From Candidatus Melainabacteria bacterium (GTDB taxonomy: Bacteria > Cyanobacteriota > Vampirovibrionia > Obscuribacterales > Obscuribacteraceae), in contig JACRFZ010000045.1 in the NCBI GenBank assembly GCA_016212515.1, forward strand, positions 1 to 64,000: a stretch of 64,000 nucleotides of DNA. Direction: 5' to 3'. Positions 25,198 through 33,655 of this stretch are shown here, one piece after another (positions within the stretch are counted from its first letter, which is position 1; the number at the start of each line of letters is the position of its first letter). The notes below the pieces were generated by a model. It ran no database searches and was not told where the DNA came from. It worked only from the letters and a program-made list of their open reading frames with translations. The position numbers and the translations under genes were made by a program.

Positions 25198-25953
25198 CTA
25201 GCCCTTCCAGCCAGGAGGCAGAGCACAGCCTTCGCCCTTTTTCTCCGGAGCAGCGAAGGGCGATACATCGCCCAGAGGGGAAGTTTTGATGATACCCGCG
25301 GCTTTGAGGGACTCTTCGCTGGCATACTCGATGACGATACGCGCCACCACTTCACCGCGCTCGAATTGCACCTGCTGCACTTTGTGCTCGGTGCGGTCGC
25401 CGAAGCCGGTGCCTACGTCGTGGCCGCCGCTGCGAGTCGGAAAATTTCCGCCTTTCATGCCGCCACCGCCTCCGAGCAATCCGCCGCCGCCCATGGTCAT
25501 TCCACCGCCCCTGGTCAAATGCCCACCCAGTAAGTCGTCACCCCAACCGGTCTCTCTCACCGGGCACTTTTCGGCGTAGATAACGGCAGCGATGACACCG
25601 ATGTTTTCGGGCTTGTCCATGAGAGCCGCATAAGACTCTTCCGGTGCACCGAAGACAAAGTGGGCCACTTCTTCATCGTTCAGACGAAAGCCGGGCACCG
25701 TCAAGACGCCGCCGTGTGCACGATCGATGACGTAAGCACTGTCTGCCAATGTGGCGCGTTTGCCGTTCATGACGCTCAGACCATCCACGGAAAGCACCGC
25801 CGCATAGCGATTGAAGGAAGCCCTAGGCACTCGCACTTTCAGCTCGTACTTTTTACCCACCGGCGCCGCCACATAGAATTTGCCTTCATGCTGGTGAACG
25901 GGCAATTCCAGACCATCGACGACCACTTTCAAGGAGAATTCTTTTTCGTACAT
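25198..25953 (-). CDS. member of a widespread uncharacterised beta-rich family
   Basis: A 251-residue soluble protein. Its body matches a family of hypothetical proteins common in Proteobacteria that I know by pattern: YELKVRVPRASFNRYAAVLS, VDGLSVMNGKRA, AYVIDRAHGG, a PGFR-type turn, VAHFVFGAPEESYA and NIGVIAAVIY. A Gly/Met-rich linker (about residues 170-195) leads to the second conserved part, GTGFGDRTEHKVQQVQFERG and IVIEY. No function is established for the family. Start at 25953 has CAGGAAC. It is downstream of two SPFH genes and has a strong hairpin in its leader. Confidence 0.8.
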   Translation of the reverse strand: MYEKEFSLKVVVDGLELPVHQHEGKFYVAAPVGKKYELKVRVPRASFNRYAAVLSVDGLSVMNGKRATLADSAYVIDRAHGGVLTVPGFRLNDEEVAHFVFGAPEESYAALMDKPENIGVIAAVIYAEKCPVRETGWGDDLLGGHLTRGGGMTMGGGGLLGGGGGMKGGNFPTRSGGHDVGTGFGDRTEHKVQQVQFERGEVVARIVIEYASEESLKAAGIIKTSPLGDVSPFAAPEKKGEGCALPPGWKG

Positions 25954-25985
25954 GTTTGTTCCTGCTAGTTTCAAATGTTTGAATT

Positions 25986-26015
25986 GCGAGCGAAATTCGT
26001 TGTAATTTCGCTCGC
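25986..26015 (-). promoter_or_regulatory. perfect hairpin in leader of the 25198 gene
   Basis: GCGAGCGAAATT (25986-25997) pairs perfectly with AATTTCGCTCGC (26004-26015), loop CGTTGT. It lies 33 bases upstream of the start codon and 160 bases after the SPFH gene, without a following T tract; it may terminate SPFH transcription or regulate the 25198 gene. Confidence 0.6.
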
Positions 26016-26177
26016 GGTTGGTTTTGAGCATTCCCTGCGACAAGTCATTCGTTCATGCGTATGCGTATGCGAATTCGAACGTTCATGTTCCCGTACTCAT
26101 TCACGTTCTCGCTCGCTCGAACTAAAGCCTTAACTCCAGGCCTCTGACTTGCCTTAACTCAGACCACAAGTGCTGGT

Positions 26178-27044
26178 CTACTTGCCGCGGCACAACTCAT
26201 CGAAGGGAGTAGCACCATGGCCAATCTCGGAAAGATTGCCTTTCCACTTGCTGCGAGCTTGATAGCAAAGCAGTTGTGGGTTCTTCAGCAACTGCTCCGC
26301 CTGGTTTTTCATACCTTTGGCTTCCGCTTCGGCATTGAGGCGAATGTTGGCTGCGTCGGCATCGGCGTTGCGCGTGACGATAGCCGCTTTTGCTTTGGCA
26401 TCCTCCAACTGCGTGTCGCGCTTGGCACCGGCACGTTGCAAAACCTGATCCCGAATTGCTTTGTTTTGCAGCGCGGTCTCAAAGGTATTAGTGAAGTTGG
26501 CCTTGGTCAAGACAACACTCTGAATGACAATCAGCCGGTTCAGCTTACGAGCCTTGGCCGAGTTGTCTACCCATTCTTGCAGTGCCTTGCTCATATCCAG
26601 CTGGGCCACGTCGCGAGCGTAGAACAACTTGGTACCTGTGTACTGAGCGGTCACAACCTTGGTGCTCTCGTGCAAGCCGGGCAGAATGATGTTTTCTTCG
26701 ATATCCGCTTCAGCCCCGAGAACAGCGTAAGCCTCATCGGCAGCACTGCTCAAGATGGCGTATTGCACGGTGGCTTCACCATTGAGCTCTTGCAAGTCGA
26801 TAGTGGGTGCATTGATTTTCACATCCTTGAGGGTACGAGTTTGTACTTGCACCTGGGTCACTTCACACCAAGGCAGCTTCACCCCAGCACCAGCCGGAAG
26901 AGCGCCTTTCTGCACTTTACCCCAGCAGGTTTCCACACCGGCAAAGCCATTATCCACCATGTAAAACGGCTGCCCTACCATCATCAAGAAGAGGAGAGCA
27001 AAAACCGACCAAATACCGGCATTAATCATGAAACGTGTACTCAT
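26178..27044 (-). CDS. SPFH (band 7/prohibitin-like) membrane protein
   Basis: A 288-residue protein with one N-terminal membrane helix (IWSVFALLFLMMVGQPFYMV) and an SPFH domain: DNGFAGVETCWGKVQKG, GVKLPWCEVTQVQVQTRT, EATVQYAILSSAADEAYAV, followed by the typical Ala/Glu-rich coiled coil with alanine-rich repeats (AKAKAAIVTRNADADAANIRL and AEAEAKGMKNQAEQLL). Such proteins assemble into ring or cage complexes that organise membranes and proteases. It begins 13 bases after the other SPFH gene stops, so a hetero-oligomer is likely. Cys-rich features near the end (LLCYQAR, DELCRGK) are unusual. Confidence 0.85.
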   Translation of the reverse strand: MSTRFMINAGIWSVFALLFLMMVGQPFYMVDNGFAGVETCWGKVQKGALPAGAGVKLPWCEVTQVQVQTRTLKDVKINAPTIDLQELNGEATVQYAILSSAADEAYAVLGAEADIEENIILPGLHESTKVVTAQYTGTKLFYARDVAQLDMSKALQEWVDNSAKARKLNRLIVIQSVVLTKANFTNTFETALQNKAIRDQVLQRAGAKRDTQLEDAKAKAAIVTRNADADAANIRLNAEAEAKGMKNQAEQLLKNPQLLCYQARSKWKGNLSEIGHGATPFDELCRGK

Positions 27045-27056
27045 TGTCGATACTCC

Positions 27057-28022
27057 TTAGTTCTGGTTAGCGGATTGGGCAGGTTCAGCCGACACTGGCG
27101 GTGTTAGCGTCGTACCCGGGATGATCACGTCGCTCTTGCCGGTCAAGTCAACCCGGTGAGGTTCGCCGTTCCAGCGCTCGAGCTGTATGTAGGGCGCCAG
27201 AAGTGTGCTGAGCTTGGAGGCAGCGCCTTTGATCTCAATGGCAAAAGCCTGAGCCGAAGTAACCGTCGCGGTGCGATAGGCTTCCGCCCGGCCTAATAAT
27301 TCCTTCTCCTGACCATCAGCGTCTGCTTGAATTTCCGCAATTTTGCGGTTGATTTCAGCGGTCTGCTTGAGCTGGTCCTGTTCTACTTTCTTTTCGATAC
27401 TGTCATTGAAAGCAGGCGAGAAGAAGAAATCGAGACAGGCAATCTCAATCACCTGTACGGTGCCTTCAGGCAGCTTGTATTCTTTCAGGCGCTTATCAAG
27501 GTTCTTCTGTAAGCGCTCCTTGATGTTGGCCACAAGCTGAGGACGCAATTTAACAAGGTCTTCCGGCGAATAGGTAGGTGTTTCGGCCTGGGCTGAAGAG
27601 GAAATCTCAGGGTCCAGCACCTTTTGCCGCAAAGCATCAAAGCTGCCAATCTCCTTGAGTAGAACACCGGCATAGGCGGGGTTCACAAAGAGCTGCACAT
27701 TCCACTTGGCGGTGAGCACCTGGTTTGTGTCGTCCCGGGGCTGAGTGGTATGAGTCTCAGCATAGGTGCGAGTGGGATAGTATTGCAACCACTGCACAAA
27801 GGGGATTCTCAGAACCAGACCCGGTTCATGGTAGCCCTCTACGTCAAGCTTACCCATGAAATTCTTGAAACCGACATAACCCGTAGGCACGGCAGCTGTA
27901 AAAGTGTGGAAGAGTATGCCGAAAATCAGGAGGAAGCTCAGGGCGAGCATCCCGATTCGATGGTTGGCGTACAAACTGCGAAAGTCGTTCACCTGGTACT
28001 CTTTTTCATTGAACTCGTTCAT
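27057..28022 (-). CDS. SPFH (band 7/prohibitin-like) membrane protein
   Basis: A 321-residue protein with one membrane helix (IGMLALSFLLIFGILFHTF) and an SPFH domain (AVPTGYVGFKNFMGKLD, GLVLRIPFVQWLQYYPTRTY, NQVLTAKWNVQLFVNPAYA), then coiled coil (NRKIAEIQADADGQEKELLGRAEAYR) and a Pro-rich end. It is about 13 bases from the second SPFH gene, an arrangement like HflK/HflC, although similarity to HflKC specifically is not clear. The ATG at 28022 has AGAAGG; a longer frame to 28109 covers leader hairpins. Confidence 0.85.
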   Translation of the reverse strand: MNEFNEKEYQVNDFRSLYANHRIGMLALSFLLIFGILFHTFTAAVPTGYVGFKNFMGKLDVEGYHEPGLVLRIPFVQWLQYYPTRTYAETHTTQPRDDTNQVLTAKWNVQLFVNPAYAGVLLKEIGSFDALRQKVLDPEISSSAQAETPTYSPEDLVKLRPQLVANIKERLQKNLDKRLKEYKLPEGTVQVIEIACLDFFFSPAFNDSIEKKVEQDQLKQTAEINRKIAEIQADADGQEKELLGRAEAYRTATVTSAQAFAIEIKGAASKLSTLLAPYIQLERWNGEPHRVDLTGKSDVIIPGTTLTPPVSAEPAQSANQN

Positions 28023-28146
28023 ATTTGACCTTCTAAAGTCTGAATTGAAAAAACGAGAACGACCTATCCTGTCGCTCTCGCTCGAAACTGACGAATGACG
28101 TCCTGTCACTCGTTATCCCGGTTGCCCGAATTAGACCCTACGACTC

Positions 28147-28470
28147 TTAAGCCACAAGGCGTAAGTAACCGGGTGCTACCTGCCAGAAGCGCTGTTCCGA
28201 TCTATGACCGATGGCCTGTATTTCGCCGTCAACAATATGCACACGCACTTCCGAGTCGACTAACAAGTCGGTGCTTTTGACACCGGCTACTCTCAGAAGC
28301 CCGAGCAGGCGTGAGGTTATATCTTTGGCAGGAAAGGCAGTCCATTTCGTGGTTTTAGTAAGCAAGTCTTTGCCTACCTCGACCTGCACGGAAACGACTA
28401 TTCCAAGTCTGCTCTGGTTGTCGGTGACGATTGAAAAGCCAGTGATGGTGCCGTTTGTAATTTTATTCAT
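28147..28470 (-). CDS. small protein, paralogue of 50965 product
   Basis: A 107-residue beta-rich soluble protein. It shares with the 50965 product the segments ITGF near the start, GLLRVAGVKSTDLLVDSEVRV, GEIQAIGHR and a W-Q ending (QRFWQVA versus ARWWQSA). The product is otherwise unrecognised. GGAG precedes the ATG at 28470. The upstream DNA also contains a block conserved with the upstream DNA of the paralogue. Confidence 0.8.
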   Translation of the reverse strand: MNKITNGTITGFSIVTDNQSRLGIVVSVQVEVGKDLLTKTTKWTAFPAKDITSRLLGLLRVAGVKSTDLLVDSEVRVHIVDGEIQAIGHRSEQRFWQVAPGYLRLVA

Positions 28471-28656
28471 TTTTATCTCCTGAGTAAGGAAAGGGTGATA
28501 CAGCGAGGTTCGAAAACGCTGCAATCACGGGGTTTATTAAGTAAAGTCCTTCGCTAACTAACGTTAGCTAAATTCCCTAACCGGTCTTCTACCTGGCATT
28601 TCCATGCACTTAAAAATCCTGATTAGACCGCTGCCTATGGGCGATTGGATTAAGAG

Positions 28657-28690
28657 ATAAGCTCCAGATGAAAAACAAAGGTTAGGGTAT
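28657..28690 (-). promoter_or_regulatory. upstream element shared with the 50965 paralogue
   Basis: On the minus strand this block reads CCCTAACCTTTGTTTTT, then TCTGGAGC, about 190-220 bases upstream of the 28147 gene. The paralogous gene at 50965 has CCCTACCTTTTGTTTTT, then TCTGGAGC, at 51440-51470. Conservation of non-coding sequence at two duplicated genes suggests a shared promoter or operator. Confidence 0.5.
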
Positions 28691-29528
28691 GTTCATGTTA
28701 CTTACAGGTCACCCTAAAACCCAAACTCAATTAGCTCTCTCTTTAATACTCTTAGGAAATGGAAATCCGCCCGCCAGGCAGGCGAGAACACCCACCCGCA
28801 ACTGTTTTTCGGGTATGGGACAAGCTTTCGAGATTAATCATCAGGGGCAAGCGGCTACGTAATTACCGCTTGGCAGCCTTATTCTCAGCACTGGCCTCGC
28901 ACAAACCGTCCCACAACTTTGCCGAAAAGCGGCGCAGCCAGAGCCACACCGGAGACACACGGCCGCCACAAATCGAACACAACAAAATTCGCTTTCCAGA
29001 TCACTTTCCGGCAGTGGTACCACCAGCGCCACCAAACTTTCGCTCGCCAACCTGCCAGGCCAAAGTCCCAAAGAAGCGGGATTTGCCAATACTTATCAGG
29101 CGCTCGACAAGCAACAAAATAAAGACAAAATAAAAGCATGCGCATTTCGAGATCCGCTTTGCATCTTGCTTTGAGAGCTATTGCTAACTAGCGCGAACGT
29201 CACAACCTCAATTGCGAAGGCGGAGAACCCACACACTGCGGCCTCAAAGCCCCAACATCGGAAGCAAAACCTGAAGTGTCCAGCCGGGGCATAGAATATA
29301 TAGCCTGAGCCCTTAGTAAAACTAAAACTTCGGGGAGGTAGCCAAGATTGAATCGTATCAAGTCTATGTAGGTTACTAAGCTTGTATTTAGTTTTTTACT
29401 TAAACTCAAAACCTTTTCTCAATCACCATCAGTTAACCGAGTTCCCCATCTTCCCAGTCGCTCCGCGAGCGAACCGAAGAAGCATGCCGAACTCTTCCTC
29501 CAACACCTGAGGCGCCACCTGCATAACA

Positions 29529-29586
29529 GTCTTTCTCGCCAGAAGACCGCGCGCAGGATAACGCCGTAACTACTCGCGAGAAAGAC
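29529..29586 (+). promoter_or_regulatory. leader stem covering the citrate synthase ribosome binding site
   Basis: GTCTTTCTCGC (29529-29539) is perfectly complementary to GCGAGAAAGAC (29576-29586), which contains the Shine-Dalgarno-like GAGAAAG and ends one base before the ATG at 29588. Folding would hide the ribosome binding site, so translational control of citrate synthase is possible. Confidence 0.5.
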
Positions 29587-29587
29587 C

Positions 29588-30757
29588 ATGAACGCTAACG
29601 CTAACTCCAACCCCAACCCTGACAACACTGCCAAAACCTTCTCCCCTGGTCTTGAAGGCGTCACCGCCTGCCGCACCAGACTGAGCGAAGTACTCGGAAA
29701 AGAAGGCAAACTCATTCTTGCCGGCCACAACGCCGTCACTCTGGCTGAAAACAACACCATCGAAGAGGTCTGGTTCCTTCTGCATGAAGGGCGCCTGCCC
29801 AATGCCGCCGAACTGGCCGCTTTCAAGGCCAAGGTGGAAAAGCTCGGTGTGCTGCCCGCCGACGAAGTCAACCTGATCAAGAAGTTGCGCGGTCCTGAGC
29901 CGCTTTCCGCTTTCCGCACTGCTCTTTCCGCCATTTCCAACAAGCGCGGTTACAAGCCCTGGCTGAATCGCCCCGTGGAAGAGGTGACGGAAGAAGTGAT
30001 CGCACTGTGCGCACTGGCTCCGGCCATCGTGGAAGTGCTGCACACCGGCCGCCGCCCCCGCATCAAGACCCTGAACAGCGGCTACGCTGAGCGCTACCTC
30101 TGGGGCGTCAGCGGCAAGAAGCCTTCGCCCGAAGACCTGCGCGCCGTGGAGACCTATCTGATTCTGACCATGGACCATGGTTTGAACGCCTCCACCTTCG
30201 CCTCCCGGGTCACCGCTTCCACCGGCGCCGATGTCGGTGCCGCACTCACCAGCGGTGTGGCCACTCTCTCCGGCCCGCTGCATGGAGGCGCTCCCGGTCC
30301 CGTGTTGGACATGCTGGACGCCATCGGCACTTGCGAGAACGCGGATGCCTGGGTGCGTGCACAGCTGGCTGCCAAAATCCCTCTCATGGGCTTCGGACAC
30401 CGCATCTACCGTACCGACGACCCGCGCGCCATGACGCTCAAGCGTGTGGCCGAACGTCAGAACGGTCCCCGCATCGAGCTGGCCAAAGTCACCGAACAGG
30501 CCGCTTTGAAGGCCCTGGAAGAGAAACAGATTCAGCGCGCCGCTGCTGAGAACAAGCCCGTGCGCACTCTGCGCGTCAACGTGGAGTTCTGGACGGCTGT
30601 GGCGCTGGAGCATGTGGGCATCCCCCGCAATCTCTTCAGCTCCACCTTCTGCGTCAGCCGCATCATCGGCTGGGGTGAGCATATCGTCGAACAGATCAAA
30701 GACAACAAGATCTATCGCCCGCTCTCCCAGTACACCGGCGAAATGCCTGCCGAGTAA
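29588..30757 (+). CDS. gltA: citrate synthase
   Basis: A 389-residue citrate synthase, which condenses acetyl-CoA and oxaloacetate to start the TCA cycle. Motifs visible: an N-terminal GLEGVTACRTRLSEV, DHGLNASTFASRV, the catalytic-His loop GPLHGGAPG, the second His in GFGHRIYRTDDPRA, and NVEFWTAVAL, where Glu stands at the usual acidic catalytic position as in the actinobacterial CitA type. The length suits the short, dimeric-type enzymes; no allosteric N-terminal domain is present. A 2-methylcitrate synthase activity cannot be excluded. Codon use is strongly GC-biased. Aconitase follows after a terminator. Confidence 0.93.
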   Translation: MNANANSNPNPDNTAKTFSPGLEGVTACRTRLSEVLGKEGKLILAGHNAVTLAENNTIEEVWFLLHEGRLPNAAELAAFKAKVEKLGVLPADEVNLIKKLRGPEPLSAFRTALSAISNKRGYKPWLNRPVEEVTEEVIALCALAPAIVEVLHTGRRPRIKTLNSGYAERYLWGVSGKKPSPEDLRAVETYLILTMDHGLNASTFASRVTASTGADVGAALTSGVATLSGPLHGGAPGPVLDMLDAIGTCENADAWVRAQLAAKIPLMGFGHRIYRTDDPRAMTLKRVAERQNGPRIELAKVTEQAALKALEEKQIQRAAAENKPVRTLRVNVEFWTAVALEHVGIPRNLFSSTFCVSRIIGWGEHIVEQIKDNKIYRPLSQYTGEMPAE

Positions 30758-30804
30758 GCGCCGACTGCTAGGAACCCGCACCGGCACAAACTAAACACTA
30801 ATGC

Positions 30805-30845
30805 GGAGGGACGTCACGCCTACAGACGCGTACGTCCCTCCTTTT
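30805..30845 (+). terminator. intrinsic terminator between citrate synthase and aconitase
   Basis: Perfect 10-bp stem GGAGGGACGT (30805-30814) with ACGTCCCTCC (30832-30841), followed by TTTT. The aconitase gene starts 27 bases later, so it is either read through or has a separate promoter. Confidence 0.75.
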
Positions 30846-30871
30846 CGAAACGCTACCAAGCGGGAGTAAAT

Positions 30872-33352
30872 ATGCAATCGCATAAGCAAAAGTCCATAAC
30901 TGCTTTCTACCAGTCCTTCTCGCAAGTACTGGCGGAAGCTCGCAAGCGCTTCCAGCGCCCCCTTACTCTTACCGAGAAGATTCTGCTTGCGCACCTCTTC
31001 GACAAAGGACAACTGTCTTCCTGGCCGGAGCTGCCCGTGCGCGGCAAAACTCAGGTTGCACTTCTGCCTGACCGCGTGGCCATGCAAGACGCCACTGCCC
31101 AGATGGCTATGCTGCAGTACATGCAAGCCGGGCTCAAGCAAGTGGCCGTGCCCACCTCCATTCACTGCGACCACCTGATTCGCGCTCGCGCCGGTGCCAA
31201 GCTCGACCTCATCGATGCCTTCGGTGAGAACAATGAGGTCTACGACTTTCTCAAGTCGGCAGCGGCTGCCCACGGCATTTCCTTCGGTGCACCTGGTAAG
31301 GGCATCATTCACCAGGTGATTCTGGAAAACCTGGCCTTCCCGGGTGCGCTCATGGTGGGCACCGACTCCCACACTCCCAATGCCGGCGGCCTGAGCATGT
31401 TGGCCATCGGTGTGGGTGGTGCCGATGCCGTGGAAGTAATGGCGGGCGAGCCCTGGAGTCTCACCTGGCCCCTGCTCATCGGCGTCAAGCTGAAGGGCAC
31501 CATGAACGGCTGGACGGCTCCGAAAGACATCATCTTGAAGCTGGCCGGCATCCTCGGCGCCGCCGGCGGCACTTCGGCCATTATCGAATACTTCGGCGAT
31601 ACCGAAAGTATCGGCGCTACCGGTCAGGCTACCATCGCCAACATGGGAGCGGAACTGGGTGCCACCACTTCGGTCTTTCCTTATACCGCCAAGGCCGGCC
31701 AGTACCTGACGGCCACCGGACGTCCGCATCTGGCTGAAGCCGCCGACGCCCATAAAGAGCTGCTGCGAGCCGACGCCGAAGTGGAAGCTGAGCCTGAGAA
31801 GTATTTCGACCGTTTCATCGAAATCGACCTGTCCACCCTGGAACCGCACATCGTCGGTCCCTTCACTCCCGACCTGGCTCGTCCGCTTTCTCAGTTTGCC
31901 GCCGAAGCGAAGGAAAAGGGCTATCCGCTCAACCTGAGCTACGCCTTGATCGGTAGCTGTACCAATTCCAGCTACGAAGACATGGGTCGGGCGGCGCACA
32001 TTGCCAGACAGGCTCAGGCAGCCGGACTGAAGGTTGCTTGCGGCTTCCTGGTCACGCCAGGCTCCACCCAGATTTACAACACCATCGAGCGCGACGGTCA
32101 ACTGGCCGACTTCGAGGCTATCGGCGCCCAGGTGCTGGCCAATGCCTGCGGACCTTGCATCGGACAGTGGCAACGCTCCGACGTCAAGGACGGTGAGCCG
32201 AACTCGATCATCAACTCCTTCAACCGCCCCTTCAAAGGACGCAACGACAACAATCCGGCCACCCACGCCTTCATTGCCAGTCCGGAAATCGTCACGGCTT
32301 TCGCCCTGGCCGGCAGACTGGACTTCAATCCGCTCACCGACTCGCTTGTCGGCGCTGACGGCAAGGAATTCAAGCTCAGCCCGCCTCAGGCTGACGCTCT
32401 GCCGCCGAACGGCTTCATTGCCGATGCGGAAGCAATCGTCGGCACCAGCGGCACTGCAGAGCAGACGGCAGTGATGGTCTCGCCCAAGAGCGCCCGGCTG
32501 CAATTGCTCTCGCCGTTCCCCGCCTGGAGCGGTGCGGACATGGTGGATTTGCCGGTTCTCCTCAAAGCCAAGGGCAAATGCACCACCGACCATATCTCCC
32601 CAGCCGGTGTGGAGTGGCTGCGCTTCCGCGGACACCTGGACAATATTTCCAACAATATGTTCAGCCGCGTCGTCAACAGCTTCACCGGTGAAGTCGGCAC
32701 AGGCATCAACCTGACCAACGGCGAGAAGCAGCCTCTGCCGCAGATTGCCCGCTCCTACAAAGAGCAGGGTCTGGGCTGGGTGGTCGTCGGTGACACCAAC
32801 TACGGTGAAGGCAGCAGCCGCGAGCACGCCGCCATGTCGCCGCGCTACCTGGGCGGTCTGGCTGTAATTGCCAGAAGCTTTGCCCGCATTCACAGAAGCA
32901 ACCTGTGGAAGCAGGGTATGCTGGCTCTCACCTTCGTGGACGCCAATGACTACGAGCGCTTCCAGCCTGGTGACAAACTTTCGCTTTTGGGCTTGCAGTC
33001 GCTTGCCCCGGAAGTGAATCTGCAGGCCGTCATCACTCACGCCGATGGAACCAGCGAGACCATCATGGTCAGCCACGGCATGGGCGACGAACAGATTCGC
33101 TGGTTCAAGGAAGGTTCCTTCTTGAACTTCGTGCGCACGAAGCGGGAGAAGGCAACAACTGCCGAAGAAGCGCCTTTCTGTAGTGCCACCGATCACACTA
33201 ACTGCGACCACGGCGAGGTCAAGCCAACTGTTGCCACAGCGGAGGAAAAGCCTGCCGCAGAAGACAAGCCTGTGGTCAAGCCAAAGTCCGGATTTATGGA
33301 GAAGCTCAAGAGTTTCTTCCGCAAATTTCTGGAAAGCCTGGGCTGGGAGTAA
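30872..33352 (+). CDS. acn: aconitate hydratase, mitochondrial type, with extra C-terminal tail
   Basis: An 826-residue aconitase, isomerising citrate to isocitrate with a [4Fe-4S] cluster. The sequence follows the mitochondrial ACO2 type: VAMQDATAQMAMLQYM, PTSIHCDHLI, VGTDSHTPNAGGLSMLAIGV, IGSCTNSSYEDMGRAA (cluster Cys near 363), ANACGPCIGQW (Cys near 427 and 430), and the swivel-domain GDTNYGEGSSREHAA. About 70 residues are added after the usual end (FVRTKREKA): a CSATDHTNCDH Cys/His patch, a Pro/Lys/Glu linker and a final amphipathic helix (FMEKLKSFFRKFLESLGW) that could bind membrane or a partner. GGGAG precedes the ATG; a strong terminator follows. Confidence 0.95.
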   Translation: MQSHKQKSITAFYQSFSQVLAEARKRFQRPLTLTEKILLAHLFDKGQLSSWPELPVRGKTQVALLPDRVAMQDATAQMAMLQYMQAGLKQVAVPTSIHCDHLIRARAGAKLDLIDAFGENNEVYDFLKSAAAAHGISFGAPGKGIIHQVILENLAFPGALMVGTDSHTPNAGGLSMLAIGVGGADAVEVMAGEPWSLTWPLLIGVKLKGTMNGWTAPKDIILKLAGILGAAGGTSAIIEYFGDTESIGATGQATIANMGAELGATTSVFPYTAKAGQYLTATGRPHLAEAADAHKELLRADAEVEAEPEKYFDRFIEIDLSTLEPHIVGPFTPDLARPLSQFAAEAKEKGYPLNLSYALIGSCTNSSYEDMGRAAHIARQAQAAGLKVACGFLVTPGSTQIYNTIERDGQLADFEAIGAQVLANACGPCIGQWQRSDVKDGEPNSIINSFNRPFKGRNDNNPATHAFIASPEIVTAFALAGRLDFNPLTDSLVGADGKEFKLSPPQADALPPNGFIADAEAIVGTSGTAEQTAVMVSPKSARLQLLSPFPAWSGADMVDLPVLLKAKGKCTTDHISPAGVEWLRFRGHLDNISNNMFSRVVNSFTGEVGTGINLTNGEKQPLPQIARSYKEQGLGWVVVGDTNYGEGSSREHAAMSPRYLGGLAVIARSFARIHRSNLWKQGMLALTFVDANDYERFQPGDKLSLLGLQSLAPEVNLQAVITHADGTSETIMVSHGMGDEQIRWFKEGSFLNFVRTKREKATTAEEAPFCSATDHTNCDHGEVKPTVATAEEKPAAEDKPVVKPKSGFMEKLKSFFRKFLESLGWE

Positions 33353-33388
33353 TCGTACTTCTGACCTGACGACACTGCCGTAATTTGC

Positions 33389-33427
33389 AAGGAGGATCTC
33401 CCCACCAAGGAGATCCTCCTTTTTTTG
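33389..33427 (+). terminator. intrinsic terminator of aconitase gene
   Basis: Perfect 13-bp stem AAGGAGGATCTCC (33389-33401) with GGAGATCCTCCTT (33409-33421), followed by six T residues. Confidence 0.9.
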
Positions 33428-33510
33428 AGCACTCGCAGCCGACCGGTCTATTCTTTAACTCCGGTGACGAAACAATCCCGTTAAACCCATCCCAATACGG
33501 CATCGAAGGC

Positions 33511-33538
33511 ACTAAGAAAAACAGCTATTTTTCTTAGT
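33511..33538. terminator. A/T-flanked hairpin, possibly bidirectional
   Basis: ACTAAGAAAAA (33511-33521) pairs perfectly with TTTTTCTTAGT (33528-33538). The A and T runs inside the stem would work as terminator on either strand. Confidence 0.55.
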
Positions 33539-33655
33539 ACACAGCAACAAGTTTGAAACAGTCCTTCTCTAGTATCTTCCTTGTCACTCCAGACAGGGAA
33601 GCCCGTTAGTTTTTGAAGAACGCAGAAGCGACACCGTATTCGGTGCCGCTTTTTG
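33539..33655 (+). ncRNA. possible small RNA ending in an intrinsic terminator
   Basis: A 115-base segment with no open frame ends in a good terminator: AGCGACACCG (33627-33636) pairs with CGGTGCCGCT (33641-33650) with one mismatch, followed by TTTT. As no gene ends here and two terminators lie upstream, an independent short transcript is a plausible explanation. No known RNA family was recognised. Confidence 0.3.

Larger units (their letters stand above)
28471..29587. other. 1.1-kb divergent intergenic region
   Basis: This stretch separates the minus-strand small-gene series from citrate synthase. It contains the conserved upstream block at 28657-28690, a dyad (GGTTAGGGT at 28680-28688 and ACCCTAAAACC at 28711-28721), a spaced AAAACTAAA/TTTAGTTTT pair near 29320-29400 and the citrate synthase leader stem. 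Frames at 28759-29133 and on the opposite strand lack ribosome sites and family features; I do not regard them as genes. Confidence 0.5.

Noticed and set aside
26041..26120. GCGTAT and CGTTC repeats considered as a CRISPR or iteron array
   Set aside because: Units are only 6-8 bases, irregular and few, with no Cas or Rep gene nearby.
30791..33211. 806-codon open frame antisense to aconitase
   Set aside because: Long antisense frames are expected opposite GC-biased codons; aconitase is unambiguous. The same applies to the antisense frames of citrate synthase, the DUF4139 gene and the 55728 gene.
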